A stretch of 57,651 nt of DNA from Micromonospora sp. KC723 (GCF_004348595.1 NZ_SMKD01000021.1:1-57651); one strand, 5' to 3'; numbered from the stretch's first letter, positions 1 through 8,357 are shown. The notes: a model not told the origin generated them from the sequence alone. Made by a program: numbers and translations.

Positions 1-40
1 CCACCCCCACCTGCACCGCCTCGTAGGTTCCTCTGCCGTT

Positions 41-83
41 CGGAGCGTCCCCCGGCGTAGCCCGCCATGTGGGGGACGCTCCG
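41..83 (-). terminator. Hairpin terminator after the LacI-type gene
   Basis: A perfect 13-bp inverted repeat (41-53 with 71-83, core GGAGCGTCCCCC) closes a 17-nt loop. It lies about 100 bp past the stop codon of the minus-strand LacI-type gene. There is no T-run, as is common in high-GC actinobacteria. Confidence 0.6.
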
Positions 84-179
84 ACCACGCGCACGCCGCA
101 CGCGTTCGGGCTGCCCGCCCCAAAGCGGATGGAAGTGTTGTTGCCACCGCAGGAGCATTCGGTGGCGGGTGTGGCGGGC

Positions 180-1190
180 CTACCGGCGCGGAGCGGGGCT
201 GGTGCTGCCGCGCAACGAGATGGGCGGGGTGAACAGCAGGTTCCGGGGCGGCGCGTCGGGTGTCGCGATCCGTTCGAGGAGCAGGTCGACGGCGTGTGTG
301 CCCATCTCTGTCGGCACGTCGGCGGCGGTCAGCGGCGGGCGGAAGTCCTCGGCCCAGTGGCGGGCCAGTACGCCGGTGATGGAGAGGTCTCCGGGTACGG
401 CGATGCGGGCTTGTTCGAGGGCGCGTTGGATGCCCGGCAGGGCCGCTTCGTTGATGGTGACGATCGCGGTGATGTCCGGGTGTTCGTCGCGGAGTTGTCG
501 CAGGCACGCCTCGCCTGCCGTGGCGTCGTCGGCGCAACAGAGGTCGACTCCGGTCAGGCCGCGCTGAGCGATGGCTTCGGTGAAGCCGCCCAGCGCGCGC
601 TGAGCCGGGCCGTAACCGGAGGCGACCAGTTCGGCGGAGCGGTTGATCAGGGCGATGCGGCGGTGACCGAGATCGGCCAGGTGGTGCACGCAGCGGGCGA
701 TCAGGGTGGCGTAGTCGACGTCCACCCAGCAGGTGCCGTCGGGGTTGGCGGTGTGGCCGATGGTGACGAATGGTACGCCGGTCTGCTGTAGTCGCGTGAC
801 ACGTTCGTCTTCGAGGCGGATCTCCATGAGGATGACGCCGTCCACCCGGCGGCCGGAGACGATCCGTTCGAAGGACCGGTCGTGGTCGCCGCCGGAGGGA
901 GACAGCAGTACGTCGAGGTCGGATCGGGCGGCTGCCTCGACCACGCTGGCCACGAAGCCGAGTTGCATGTCGGTCAGACGGAGGCTGGCTGGCGGTATGA
1001 CCAGGCCGAGGGTGCGGGTACGGCCCTCCTTCAGGGCGCGGGCCGCGGCGTTGGGGCGGTAGTCCAGCTCGTCGATGACGGCCTGGATGCGCCGCCGGGT
1101 CTCCTCGGAGACCACCCGCTTGCCGCTGAGCGCGTACGAGACGGTGCTGCGGGACACCCCGGCCCGCCGGGCGATCTCCCCGATGTTCAT
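180..1190 (-). CDS. LacI family transcriptional repressor
   Basis: A 336-aa sugar-responsive repressor. Residues 1-55 form a classic LacI helix-turn-helix and hinge (starts MNIGEIARRAGVSRSTVSY, with the hinge motif YRPNAAARAL), followed by a periplasmic-binding-protein-like effector domain to the C-terminus. I chose the ATG at 1190 because it gives the canonical LacI N-terminus and has GGTGAGGAG just upstream; an in-frame start at 1328 would add 46 residues unlike the family. It is divergent from the sugar transporter/glycosidase operon at 1527, and three identical palindromic 12-mers lie in between, so it most likely represses that operon and perhaps itself. The effector sugar cannot be read from the sequence. 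Confidence 0.93.
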   Translation of the reverse strand: MNIGEIARRAGVSRSTVSYALSGKRVVSEETRRRIQAVIDELDYRPNAAARALKEGRTRTLGLVIPPASLRLTDMQLGFVASVVEAAARSDLDVLLSPSGGDHDRSFERIVSGRRVDGVILMEIRLEDERVTRLQQTGVPFVTIGHTANPDGTCWVDVDYATLIARCVHHLADLGHRRIALINRSAELVASGYGPAQRALGGFTEAIAQRGLTGVDLCCADDATAGEACLRQLRDEHPDITAIVTINEAALPGIQRALEQARIAVPGDLSITGVLARHWAEDFRPPLTAADVPTEMGTHAVDLLLERIATPDAPPRNLLFTPPISLRGSTSPAPRR

Positions 1191-1284
1191 GTCGCACTCC
1201 TCACCAATCGCTTCGCTGCCGTCGGTGCCGGTAGCAGCTTCGCGCAGGGTCCGGCGCGGCCCGTCCTCGGGTCGCTGTTCACAG

Positions 1285-1296
1285 CGAACCGATTCG
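1285..1296. promoter_or_regulatory. Distal LacI-type operator O1
   Basis: CGAACCGATTCG carries the central AANCGNTT signature of LacI-family operators and is palindromic except for one base pair. The identical 12-mer recurs at 1421 and 1434. Its centre lies 136 bp (about 13 helical turns) from the next copy, which suits looping by a tetramer. It sits close upstream of the repressor's own start. Confidence 0.65.
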
Positions 1297-1387
1297 ACCA
1301 GGCTATCGCACGCGCCAACTGCCGTCAATCGGACAACCAGGGTTACGACGGGGTTTCAGTCGAGGGTACGGAAGGTGGAAACACCTC

Positions 1388-1416
1388 TTGACCCGGGTCC
1401 GGAGCAGGCCTATGTT
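1388..1416 (+). promoter_or_regulatory. Promoter of the sugar ABC/glycosidase operon
   Basis: TTGACC at 1388-1393, a 17-bp spacer and TATGTT at 1411-1416 make a good vegetative sigma promoter. The predicted start of transcription (about 1422) falls on the first base of the operator pair, so bound repressor would block RNA polymerase. Confidence 0.65.
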
Positions 1417-1420
1417 CTGT

Positions 1421-1445
1421 CGAACCGATTCGGCGAACCGATTCG
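1421..1445. promoter_or_regulatory. Tandem LacI-type operators O2 and O3
   Basis: Two further copies of CGAACCGATTCG at 1421-1432 and 1434-1445, with centres 13 bp apart, lie immediately downstream of the -10 box. With the copy at 1285 this makes three identical sites between the repressor and the operon. Confidence 0.7.
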
Positions 1446-1526
1446 ATGATCAACCATTCGACGGTAGGCCTGCTGCCCCTGTCCCGACGGCGCAGCCTCC
1501 CGACAACCACGACAAGGGGATAGATC

Positions 1527-2768
1527 GTGACATCGTCTGGTACGAGTCAGCGCGCCCTCGGGGTAGCGCTGGCAGCTCTGGTCGCGGTCGGCGGCGCCGC
1601 CGGGTGTTCGTCGTCGAGCGACGGCACGGCCGGCGCGGCCGGCGGGACGTACACCATCTGGGACCCGTACCCGCAGTTCGACGGCAGCTCGGACTGGGTC
1701 AAGCTGCTCACCAAGTGCGGCACCGACGCCGGGGTGACGGTGACCCGGACCGGCTACGACACCACCGACCTGACCAACAAGGCACTGCTCGCGGCACAGC
1801 AGGGCAACTCGCCCGACGTGCTCATCGTGGACAACCCGGTGGTGTCCACGCTCGCCGAGGCCGGGGTCCTGAGCGCGACCGAGGAGACCAAACTCGACAC
1901 GTCCGCGATGGAGCCGAACCTGCTCGGCGCCGGCCAGATCGACGGCAAGACCTACGGCGTGCCGATCGGCGCCAACACGCTCGCCCTCTACTACAACAAG
2001 AAGGTGCTGGACGCCGCCGGTGTGGACCCGGCGTCGATCACGGACTGGGCCGCGCTGAACGCCGCCCTGACGAAGGTGGCCGCCGCCGGCAAGAAGGGGA
2101 TCACCTTCTCCGCCATCGGCACCGAGGAGGGTAGCTTCCAGTTCCTGCCCTGGTTCTGGGGCTCCGGAGCGCAGCTGACCGCCCTGGACTCCCCCCAGGG
2201 TGTCGCGGCGGTGTCGCTGTGGACCGACTGGCTGAAGCAGGGACACGCCCCGAACTCGGTGATCAACAACACCCAGACGACGAGCTGGCAGGAGTTCGCC
2301 AGCGGTGACTACGCCTTCGCCGAGAACGGCACCTGGCAGCTCGCCAACGCGAAGAAGCTCGGCTTCGAGTACGGCATCATCGCCATCCCGGCCAGGGACG
2401 GCGGCACCGCGCCCGCGCCGACCGGCGGCGAGTTCGTCACCCTGCCGGTGCAGAAGAAGACCGACCGGTACGCCGCCTCGCAGAAGATCGTCAACTGCCT
2501 GACCAGCAACGACAACCTGCTGGCCACGGACACCACGCTGTCGTACATCGCGCCCACCGCGGTCGTGCAGACCACCCAGGTGGCCCAGAACCCGGAGTTG
2601 AAGGTGTGGGTCGACGCGGTCAAGGCAGCCAAGGGGCGCACCGGCGACAACCTCGGCACGAAGTACCCGAAGATCTCCGAGCAGCTGTGGAAGGCCGTGC
2701 AGGCGGCGCTGAGCGGGTCGAAGACCCCGCAGGCCGCGATGACCGAAGCGCAGTCGGCGGCGAAGTAG
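1527..2768 (+). CDS. Sugar ABC transporter substrate-binding lipoprotein
   Basis: A 413-aa family-1 extracellular solute-binding protein. The N-terminus is a lipoprotein signal with lipobox VGGAAGC, predicting a lipidated Cys27 on the outer face of the membrane; a Ser-rich linker and the binding domain follow (YTIWDPYPQFDGSSDWVK, then PDVLIVDNPVVSTLAEAG typical of this family). The start is GTG, with AAGGGGA 6 bp upstream. It is the first gene of an operon with two permeases and a glycosidase, so it should capture an oligosaccharide or glycoside for import. No ATPase is encoded nearby; a shared MsiK-type ATPase elsewhere is the usual actinobacterial solution. Confidence 0.93.
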   Translation: MTSSGTSQRALGVALAALVAVGGAAGCSSSSDGTAGAAGGTYTIWDPYPQFDGSSDWVKLLTKCGTDAGVTVTRTGYDTTDLTNKALLAAQQGNSPDVLIVDNPVVSTLAEAGVLSATEETKLDTSAMEPNLLGAGQIDGKTYGVPIGANTLALYYNKKVLDAAGVDPASITDWAALNAALTKVAAAGKKGITFSAIGTEEGSFQFLPWFWGSGAQLTALDSPQGVAAVSLWTDWLKQGHAPNSVINNTQTTSWQEFASGDYAFAENGTWQLANAKKLGFEYGIIAIPARDGGTAPAPTGGEFVTLPVQKKTDRYAASQKIVNCLTSNDNLLATDTTLSYIAPTAVVQTTQVAQNPELKVWVDAVKAAKGRTGDNLGTKYPKISEQLWKAVQAALSGSKTPQAAMTEAQSAAK

Positions 2769-2779
2769 CGAACGCCACG

Positions 2780-3754
2780 ATGAACACCGCGACACAGACG
2801 GCGCCCCGTGACAGGGGGGCATCCACGCCCACCCCGTCACGGGCCCGCCCGGGCCACCGACGCGCCGGAGGCGGCACGGGACGGTGGGCGGCCTGGGCCT
2901 TCCTGCTCCCGCTGGCGGCCTACCTGCTCGCCTTCTACGCGTACCCGCTCTACCGCAACCTGGACCTGAGCCTGCGCGACTACACGGTGCGCTCGTTCGT
3001 GCAGGGCGACGCGCCCTTCATCGGCCTGACGAACTTCCGCCAGGTGGTCGGCGACCCGACGTTCGTGCCGGCGTTGACGCACACGGTCGTGTTCACCGCC
3101 GCCTCGCTGGTGTGCCAGTTCGGCATCGGCATGGCGCTGGCGGTCTTCTTCCACCAGCACTTCCGCCTGTCCGCCACACTCCGGGCGCTCTTCCTCGTAC
3201 CGTGGCTCCTGCCGTTGATCGTTTCGGCGTCCACCTGGTCCTGGATGCTCAACAGCGAGGCGGGCGTGGTGAACGCGCTCCTGCGGTCGTTGGGCTTCGG
3301 GTCGGTCAACTGGCTCACCTCGCCGGACTGGTCCCTCGTCTCCGTGATCATCGCCAACGTGTGGATCGGCATCCCGTTCAACCTGGTGCTGCTCTACAGC
3401 GGCCTACAGGGCATACCGCCACAGATCTACGAGGCCGCGGCGCTGGACGGGACCACCGGCTGGCAACGGTTCTGGCGCCTGACGTTCCCCCTGCTGCGCC
3501 CGGTGTCCGCGATCACCCTGCTGCTCGGCCTGGTGTACACGCTCAAGGTCTTCGACATCATCTGGATCATGACCAAGGGTGGCCCGGCCGACTCCTCCAC
3601 CACCCTCGCCACCTGGTCGTACCAGCTCGGGTTCGGCAGCCTGCTGCCGCAGTTCGGACCGGGCGCCGCCGTGGGCAACCTGCTCATCGTGGCGGCGGTG
3701 GCGTTCGGGCTCGTCTACATCCGCGTACAGCGCCGGCAGGGAGGCACGGCATGA
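2780..3754 (+). CDS. Sugar ABC transporter permease, MalF/UgpA type
   Basis: A 324-aa integral membrane permease. A basic, Pro-rich cytoplasmic N-terminus of about 38 residues leads into transmembrane segments beginning AWAFLLPLAAYLLAFYAYPL. The ATPase-docking EAA motif is at residues 218-226 (EAAALDGTT, followed by FWRLTFPLLRP). The ATG at 2780 lies 11 bp after the binding-protein stop; upstream in-frame codons belong to that gene. The stop overlaps the next permease by ATGA, indicating translational coupling. Confidence 0.93.
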   Translation: MNTATQTAPRDRGASTPTPSRARPGHRRAGGGTGRWAAWAFLLPLAAYLLAFYAYPLYRNLDLSLRDYTVRSFVQGDAPFIGLTNFRQVVGDPTFVPALTHTVVFTAASLVCQFGIGMALAVFFHQHFRLSATLRALFLVPWLLPLIVSASTWSWMLNSEAGVVNALLRSLGFGSVNWLTSPDWSLVSVIIANVWIGIPFNLVLLYSGLQGIPPQIYEAAALDGTTGWQRFWRLTFPLLRPVSAITLLLGLVYTLKVFDIIWIMTKGGPADSSTTLATWSYQLGFGSLLPQFGPGAAVGNLLIVAAVAFGLVYIRVQRRQGGTA

Positions 3755-4569
3755 GGCGGACAACCCCCTGGTGGAAGACCGGACTCGGTCTGGTGCTGAC
3801 CGCCCTGATGCTGTTCCCGGTCTACTGGATGGTCAACGTCTCGTTCACCCCGGACGAGGACATGCGCAAGAGCCCACCCGACTGGTTCCCGGTCCACGGC
3901 ACGCTGGACGGATACCGCGCCGTCCTCGGCCAGCAGTTGCCCTACCTGGGAACCAGCCTGCTCGTCGGGCTCGGGACGGTCGCCCTCACGCTGGCCATCG
4001 CCGCCCCGGCCGGCTACTCCCTGGCCAAGCTGCGACCCGCCGGCGCCGGCGTGGTGAACTTCGTGCTCCTCGTCGCCCAGATGATCCCCGGGATCATCAT
4101 GGCGATGGGCTTCTACGCCATCTACCTCAACCTGGGCATGCTCAACACCCTGCCCGGGCTGGTCGTCGCCGACGCGACCATCGCCGTGCCGTTCGGAGTG
4201 CTCATCTACCAGGCGTTCATGTCCGCGATCCCCGAGGAGATGACGCAGGCGGCCACGGTGGACGGCGCCGGGCCGCTGCGCTCGTTCTGGTCCATCATCC
4301 TGCCCGTCAGCCGCAACGCCAGCATCACCGTCGGGCTGTTCGCGTTCCTGTGGGCGTGGTCGGACTTCGTCTTCGCGTCCACGCTCAACGGCGGCGGTAG
4401 TCTCCGGCCGATCACCCTCGGCATCTATCAGTACATCGGCAACAACAACCAACAGTGGAACGCGATCATGGCGACCGCCGTCGTCGCGTCGGTCCCCGCG
4501 GCCGTGCTGCTGGTCGTCGCGCAGCGCTACATCGCCACCGGCGTCACCAGCGGCGCGGTGAAGGACTGA
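3751..4569 (+). CDS. Sugar ABC transporter permease, MalG/UgpE type
   Basis: A 272-aa partner permease with about six transmembrane helices. It starts MRRTTPWWKTGLGLVLTALM, and the EAA-like loop is at residues 166-180 (QAATVDGAGPLRSFW, then SIILPVSRN). The start overlaps the preceding gene by 4 bp (ATGA). It forms the channel with the 2780 gene product. Confidence 0.93.
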   Translation: MRRTTPWWKTGLGLVLTALMLFPVYWMVNVSFTPDEDMRKSPPDWFPVHGTLDGYRAVLGQQLPYLGTSLLVGLGTVALTLAIAAPAGYSLAKLRPAGAGVVNFVLLVAQMIPGIIMAMGFYAIYLNLGMLNTLPGLVVADATIAVPFGVLIYQAFMSAIPEEMTQAATVDGAGPLRSFWSIILPVSRNASITVGLFAFLWAWSDFVFASTLNGGGSLRPITLGIYQYIGNNNQQWNAIMATAVVASVPAAVLLVVAQRYIATGVTSGAVKD

Positions 4570-4601
4570 ACCCACCGAAACCAGCGAAAGCGAGCATCAC
4601 C

Positions 4602-6365
4602 ATGCCCGTCGCCCCACCCGGTCCGCAGTTCTCGGTACGGGACATCCCGTTCAGCCACCGCGGATCCTGGTTCGACTTCTCCCCGGTCATCGCGGAGAAG
4701 ACCTACGCGGACGACGTACACCTCGTGTCGCACCAGACCGGGCTGCACCCGGTGCTACGGCTCGTCCCGCACATCGGCGGCAACCGCGTGGAGGCCAGCC
4801 TCACGGCGGTGCCGTCCCGGCTGACGTGGACCCACGCCGCCGGCCGGATCGAGCTCGCCTACGAGTCCGCCGACACCGTACGGGTTCGCGGCGCCGGGCT
4901 GGGTCTGCGCGTCGTCGCCGCCGCGCCCGTGCTGACCCCGTTCTCCGGGGCGTACTTCCTGCGCGACCCGGTCGACGGCTCGTACCTGTTCACCCTCTAC
5001 GAGACCGGCCGACGCTACCGGATCACGGTGCTCTCCGGTCCGGCCGTCACCGTCGACGGGGCGCAGGATCTCGGCACGGCCGATCGGGGAATCAGCCTCG
5101 CCGACAGCGGCGCGTGGGAGGTGGCGATCGAGGAGTACGACAACGCCCGGCCGCCGTACCGCGTGACGCTGGCCTTCGACCGGGTCGCCGAGGCGGCGGC
5201 CACCGATTTCGCCGAGTTCGTAGGGTCGGTGGCACCCTGGCGCACCGACCACACACCCGCCGCCGAGCTGGCCGCCTACGTGCTGTGGTCGGCCACCGTA
5301 CGTCCCGCCGGGTTCGTCACCCGGTCGGCCGTGCTCATGTCCAAGCACTGGATGGACAAGGTGTGGAGCTGGGATCACTGCTTCAACGCGCTCGCCCTCG
5401 CGTCCGGGCTGCCTGACCTGGCATGGGACCAGTTCCACCTGCCGTTCGAGCACCAGGACACCTCCGGCGCCCTGCCCGATTCCGTCACGCACTCCGAGGT
5501 GCTCTACAACTTCGTCAAACCACCCATCCACGGTTGGGCTCTGCGCCGGCTCCGCCAGCGCATCCCCGTCCTGACCCACGACGAGCTGCTCGAGGCGTAC
5601 CGGCGGCTGGAGTGCTGGACCCGCTTCTGGCTGACCGCCCGCCGGGTCCCCGGACAGGCGCTGGCGCACTACCAGCACGGCAACGACAGCGGCTGGGACA
5701 ACGCCACGACGTTCGACCCGCAACGGGTGGTCGAGTCGGCCGATCTGGCCTCTTTCCTCGTACTCCAGATGCGTGAGCTGGCCGACCTGGCCCGCCACCT
5801 GGGATGCGCCGACCAGGCCTCCTCCTGGGCCAAGGAGGCCGACCAGATGCGGGCGGCGCTGCTGGAGCTGTGGACCGGGCAGGAGTTCGTCACCCGAGCC
5901 GCCGGCAGCCGGCGCGCCTGGACCAGCGCGAGCCTGCTGGACCTGATGCCCATCGTGCTCGCCGACGAACTACCCGACCCCATCCGGCAGGTCCTGGCAG
6001 ACCGGATCAAGTCGCACCTGACTCCGCACGGCCTGGCCACCGAACTGCCAACCTCGCCCCACTACCAGGCCGACGGCTACTGGCGCGGCCCCATCTGGGC
6101 CCCCGCGACGGTCCTCATCGAGGACGGCCTGCGCCGCAGCGGCTTCACCGGGCTGGCCGACGAGGTCAGCAACCGGTTCCGGGCCCTGTGTGAACAGTCC
6201 GGCTTCGCCGAGAACTTCGACGCCCTCACCGGCGCCGGGCTGCGCGACCGCGCCTACACCTGGACGGCCAGCGGCTACCTCATCCTCGCCGCCGCCTACG
6301 AGCACCGGCGCCCAGGGGCAGGCGCCGGTGTCCAACCTCCTCGCCCAGAGGGAACAACGCCATGA
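4602..6365 (+). CDS. MGH1/GH63-like intracellular glycoside hydrolase
   Basis: A 587-aa protein without a signal peptide, so it should act in the cytoplasm on the imported sugar. An N-terminal beta-rich region (about 1-225) precedes an (alpha/alpha)6-barrel of the MGH1/GH63 type. Visible motifs are WSWDHCFNALA (255-265), GNDSGWDNAT (360-369) and YWRGPIW (near 494). By analogy with GH63 enzymes, Asp366 in SGWDNA is the likely general acid and Glu537 (FAENFD) the likely base. I chose ATG 4602, 32 bp after the permease stop; upstream in-frame codons overlap that gene. Substrate is uncertain: alpha-glucosidase, mannosylglycerate or glucosylglycerate hydrolase activities all occur in this fold. 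Confidence 0.85.
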   Translation: MPVAPPGPQFSVRDIPFSHRGSWFDFSPVIAEKTYADDVHLVSHQTGLHPVLRLVPHIGGNRVEASLTAVPSRLTWTHAAGRIELAYESADTVRVRGAGLGLRVVAAAPVLTPFSGAYFLRDPVDGSYLFTLYETGRRYRITVLSGPAVTVDGAQDLGTADRGISLADSGAWEVAIEEYDNARPPYRVTLAFDRVAEAAATDFAEFVGSVAPWRTDHTPAAELAAYVLWSATVRPAGFVTRSAVLMSKHWMDKVWSWDHCFNALALASGLPDLAWDQFHLPFEHQDTSGALPDSVTHSEVLYNFVKPPIHGWALRRLRQRIPVLTHDELLEAYRRLECWTRFWLTARRVPGQALAHYQHGNDSGWDNATTFDPQRVVESADLASFLVLQMRELADLARHLGCADQASSWAKEADQMRAALLELWTGQEFVTRAAGSRRAWTSASLLDLMPIVLADELPDPIRQVLADRIKSHLTPHGLATELPTSPHYQADGYWRGPIWAPATVLIEDGLRRSGFTGLADEVSNRFRALCEQSGFAENFDALTGAGLRDRAYTWTASGYLILAAAYEHRRPGAGAGVQPPRPEGTTP

Positions 6366-6571
6366 TCAGACGACTGGCGGCTGCGGCATCCGTCGTGGCG
6401 TCCGGTGCCCGCGACCTCGGTGGCTCGCCTGCCACGCCAACGGCTTCTGGCACCTGACCAATCCGGTCCCGCTCGGCGCCCGCCGGAAGACGGTCCGCTT
6501 CTCCGCCGAGAAACCGCCCGGCTTCGGGGGCGCCAGCTACGTCAGGGTCCGCCACACCGAGCCGCTGCGTT
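6362..6571 (+). pseudogene. Possible decayed secreted-protein gene at the operon end
   Basis: An ATG at 6362 overlaps the glycosidase stop by 4 bp (ATGA), as in the rest of the operon, and opens MIRRLAAAASVVASGA, which resembles the start of a signal peptide. The frame stops after 31 codons. A coding-like stretch (WLACHANGFWHLTNPVPLG) continues in another frame up to the terminator hairpin. I read this as a fifth operon gene now deleted and frameshifted. I do not recognise its family. Confidence 0.3.
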
Positions 6572-6572
6572 C

Positions 6573-6609
6573 GGGCGTCCCCAGGTGGTCTCACCACCTG
6601 GGGACGCCC
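6573..6609 (+). terminator. Strong terminator of the sugar operon
   Basis: A perfect 17-bp stem (6573-6589 with 6593-6609, starting GGGCGTCCCC) with a 3-nt loop CTC. It marks the end of the operon that begins at 1527. Confidence 0.8.
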
Positions 6610-6663
6610 TCGTCCGTACTCGGACCGAGGCCAACCAGCGCCCGCAGTGCCAAGACCTCTCGT

Positions 6664-6680
6664 CATAACCAGTGGTTATG
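6664..6680. promoter_or_regulatory. LysR-type box upstream of the NTF2-like gene
   Basis: CATAACCAGTGGTTATG has perfect 8-bp arms around a single central G and contains the T-N11-A signature (T6666, A6678) of LysR-type binding sites. It lies about 75 bp upstream of the NTF2-like gene, and a LysR regulator is encoded just downstream of that gene. Confidence 0.65.
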
Positions 6681-6755
6681 CGCGCATGTCTTGGTCGGAT
6701 GACCGACCGCACCGGCACGATGACCACACCCGACCCCGACCTGGAGGAGCTCCCT

Positions 6756-7292
6756 GTGTCCGAGCGCTCCGTCTCCCGCGCCCATCTGCTGCGAGCCACC
6801 GGCCTCGGCGTTGCCGGCGCCACCATCTCGGCCGCCACCGGCAGCGCCGCGACCGCGGCACCGAGCCGTGGTGAACATCCGAACGTCCGGCTCATCCGCG
6901 CGTACTACGAGGCGTACGGTGCCGGCGACCTCAGTGCGCTGCGCCGCTTCCTCGCCCCCGATGTCCGGTGGACGATTCCCGGCCACCACCCACTGGCCGG
7001 CGTCAAGGTCGGCGTCACGCAGGTGTTGGCCTTCTTCGCCCAGCTCGCCCGCGCCGGTTTCCGCGCCGACCCCATCTGCCTGGCCGCCGACGGAGACTGG
7101 GTGGTCGATCTGCACCGCGGCTGGAGCACCCAGCCGGCGGGCCTGGACATCACCTGGGCACTCGCCTTCCGCATCGCCACCGGCCGCATCGCCGAAGCGA
7201 TCAACTGCCCCGGCGACCAGCACGCCGCCGACGCCTTCTTCTGGCGCGTGTATCCGCTCGCGCCGATCCCCGACCGCTTGGCGGACAGGTGA
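6756..7292 (+). CDS. Exported SnoaL/NTF2-like protein
   Basis: A 178-aa protein. Residues 1-33 look like an export signal (RSVSRAHLLRATGLGVAGAT, Ala-rich end); the rest is a SnoaL/ketosteroid-isomerase-like fold (VRLIRAYYEAYGAGDLSALR; LAPDVRWTIPGHHPLAG; DLHRGWSTQPAG). Such small cone-shaped domains bind hydrophobic ligands or catalyse isomerisations; the substrate is unknown. I chose GTG 6756 because GGAGGAGC is 5 bp upstream; ATG 6720 is an alternative that adds 12 residues. It is preceded by a LysR box and followed 56 bp later by a LysR regulator, so it is probably that regulator's target. Confidence 0.75.
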   Translation: MSERSVSRAHLLRATGLGVAGATISAATGSAATAAPSRGEHPNVRLIRAYYEAYGAGDLSALRRFLAPDVRWTIPGHHPLAGVKVGVTQVLAFFAQLARAGFRADPICLAADGDWVVDLHRGWSTQPAGLDITWALAFRIATGRIAEAINCPGDQHAADAFFWRVYPLAPIPDRLADR

Positions 7293-7348
7293 ACCGTGGG
7301 CCCGGTCTCACGGCAGGTCATGTGACCCGGCTGTGATAGCCATGGGCC

Positions 7349-8335
7349 ATGGACGCGCATCTGCGGGAGCTGCGCTACTTCGTGGCGGTCGCCGAGGAAC
7401 TGCACTTCACCCGGGCCGCCGAGCGGCTGTTCGTCTCCCAGCCGGCCCTGTCCAAGCAGATCCGGGCCCTGGAGACAACACTCGGGTTCCGCCTGTTCCG
7501 TCGCGGGACTCGCGGCGTACGGCTGACACCGGCGGGCGAGGCGTTCCTACCGGCCGCCCGCGCGGCGATCGCCGCGTTCGCCCGCGGGTTCGAAGCCGCC
7601 CGGGCCCTGGCGGACCGACGCGTCTTCACGGTGGGCATGCAGACCGCAGTCGGACGCAACCTGCAACGGCCGGCCCTGCAACGGTTCCGCGAGCTGACCG
7701 AGAACTGGACAGTGTCGATGCGGCTGGTCGGCTGGCATGATCCCACCGCCGGGCTGGGCGACGGCAGCAGCGACGTCGCGTTCGTGTGGCTGCCGGTGCC
7801 GGGTGACGGACTGCGTACCCGGGTCCTGGCCCGCGAGCGCCGGTGGGTGGCCCTGCCCTCCGGCCACCGGCTGGCCGAGCATACCGAGGTCGCCTTCGCC
7901 GACCTGCTCGTCGAGCCCTTCATCGCGCTTCCGCACGCCGCCGGGCCGCTGCGCGACTTCTGGCTCGCGGCGGACGCCCGCGACGGCCGGAAGCCGGTGA
8001 TCGGCAGTGAGGCCACCTCGCCCGACGAGGTGTTCGAGGCGGTCGCGTCCGGACTGGGCGTCGCGCTGCTCGCCGAGGGCAACGTCGGCCTCTACCGGCG
8101 GCCCGGCGTCGCCTGCCGGCCGGTGACCGGGCTGGCACCGGCCGAACTGGCCGTCGCCTGGCGAACCGACGACCACCGGGAGGTCCTCACCACCTTTCTC
8201 CACGGCCTGCTGACGCGACCGGCCGATGACGGAGACGGGCCGGACCCGAGCGCCGTCTGCCAGGACGACTCGGCCTCCGTCGTCGACCCGCCGCCCGACA
8301 GCGTGGACGGGCCGACTCGGCGTGCTCGGCACTGA
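7349..8335 (+). CDS. LysR family transcriptional regulator
   Basis: A 328-aa protein. The N-terminal winged helix (LRYFVAVAEELHFTRAAERL, then FVSQPALSKQIRALE) is canonical LysR, and the substrate-binding domain follows from about residue 90. The acidic, Pro-rich C-terminal tail after residue 290 is unusual and may be disordered. A short inverted repeat, GGTCATGTGACC, lies at 7316-7327 just before the start and could mediate autoregulation. It probably controls the NTF2-like gene upstream through the T-N11-A box at 6664. Confidence 0.92.
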   Translation: MDAHLRELRYFVAVAEELHFTRAAERLFVSQPALSKQIRALETTLGFRLFRRGTRGVRLTPAGEAFLPAARAAIAAFARGFEAARALADRRVFTVGMQTAVGRNLQRPALQRFRELTENWTVSMRLVGWHDPTAGLGDGSSDVAFVWLPVPGDGLRTRVLARERRWVALPSGHRLAEHTEVAFADLLVEPFIALPHAAGPLRDFWLAADARDGRKPVIGSEATSPDEVFEAVASGLGVALLAEGNVGLYRRPGVACRPVTGLAPAELAVAWRTDDHREVLTTFLHGLLTRPADDGDGPDPSAVCQDDSASVVDPPPDSVDGPTRRARH

Positions 8336-8357
8336 GGTCCGGGCGCGACGACCTCAG
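8332..8357 (+). terminator. Possible short terminator after the LysR gene
   Basis: CTGAGGTC and GACCTCAG (8332-8339, 8350-8357) form an 8-bp stem with a 10-nt loop, overlapping the LysR stop codon. It is weaker than the other hairpins in this window. Confidence 0.35.

Noticed and set aside
1410..2840. Long minus-strand open frame across the sugar-binding protein gene
   Set aside because: Antisense shadow of a clearly conserved lipoprotein gene; no domain or ribosome-binding site.
4755..5798. Minus-strand open frame across the glycosidase
   Set aside because: Antisense shadow of a gene with clear family motifs.
6190..6702. Continuous 170-codon frame overlapping the glycosidase end
   Set aside because: Its first part is antiphase to the glycosidase and its last part crosses the terminator hairpin. 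Only a short inner stretch looks coding and is listed as a possible remnant.
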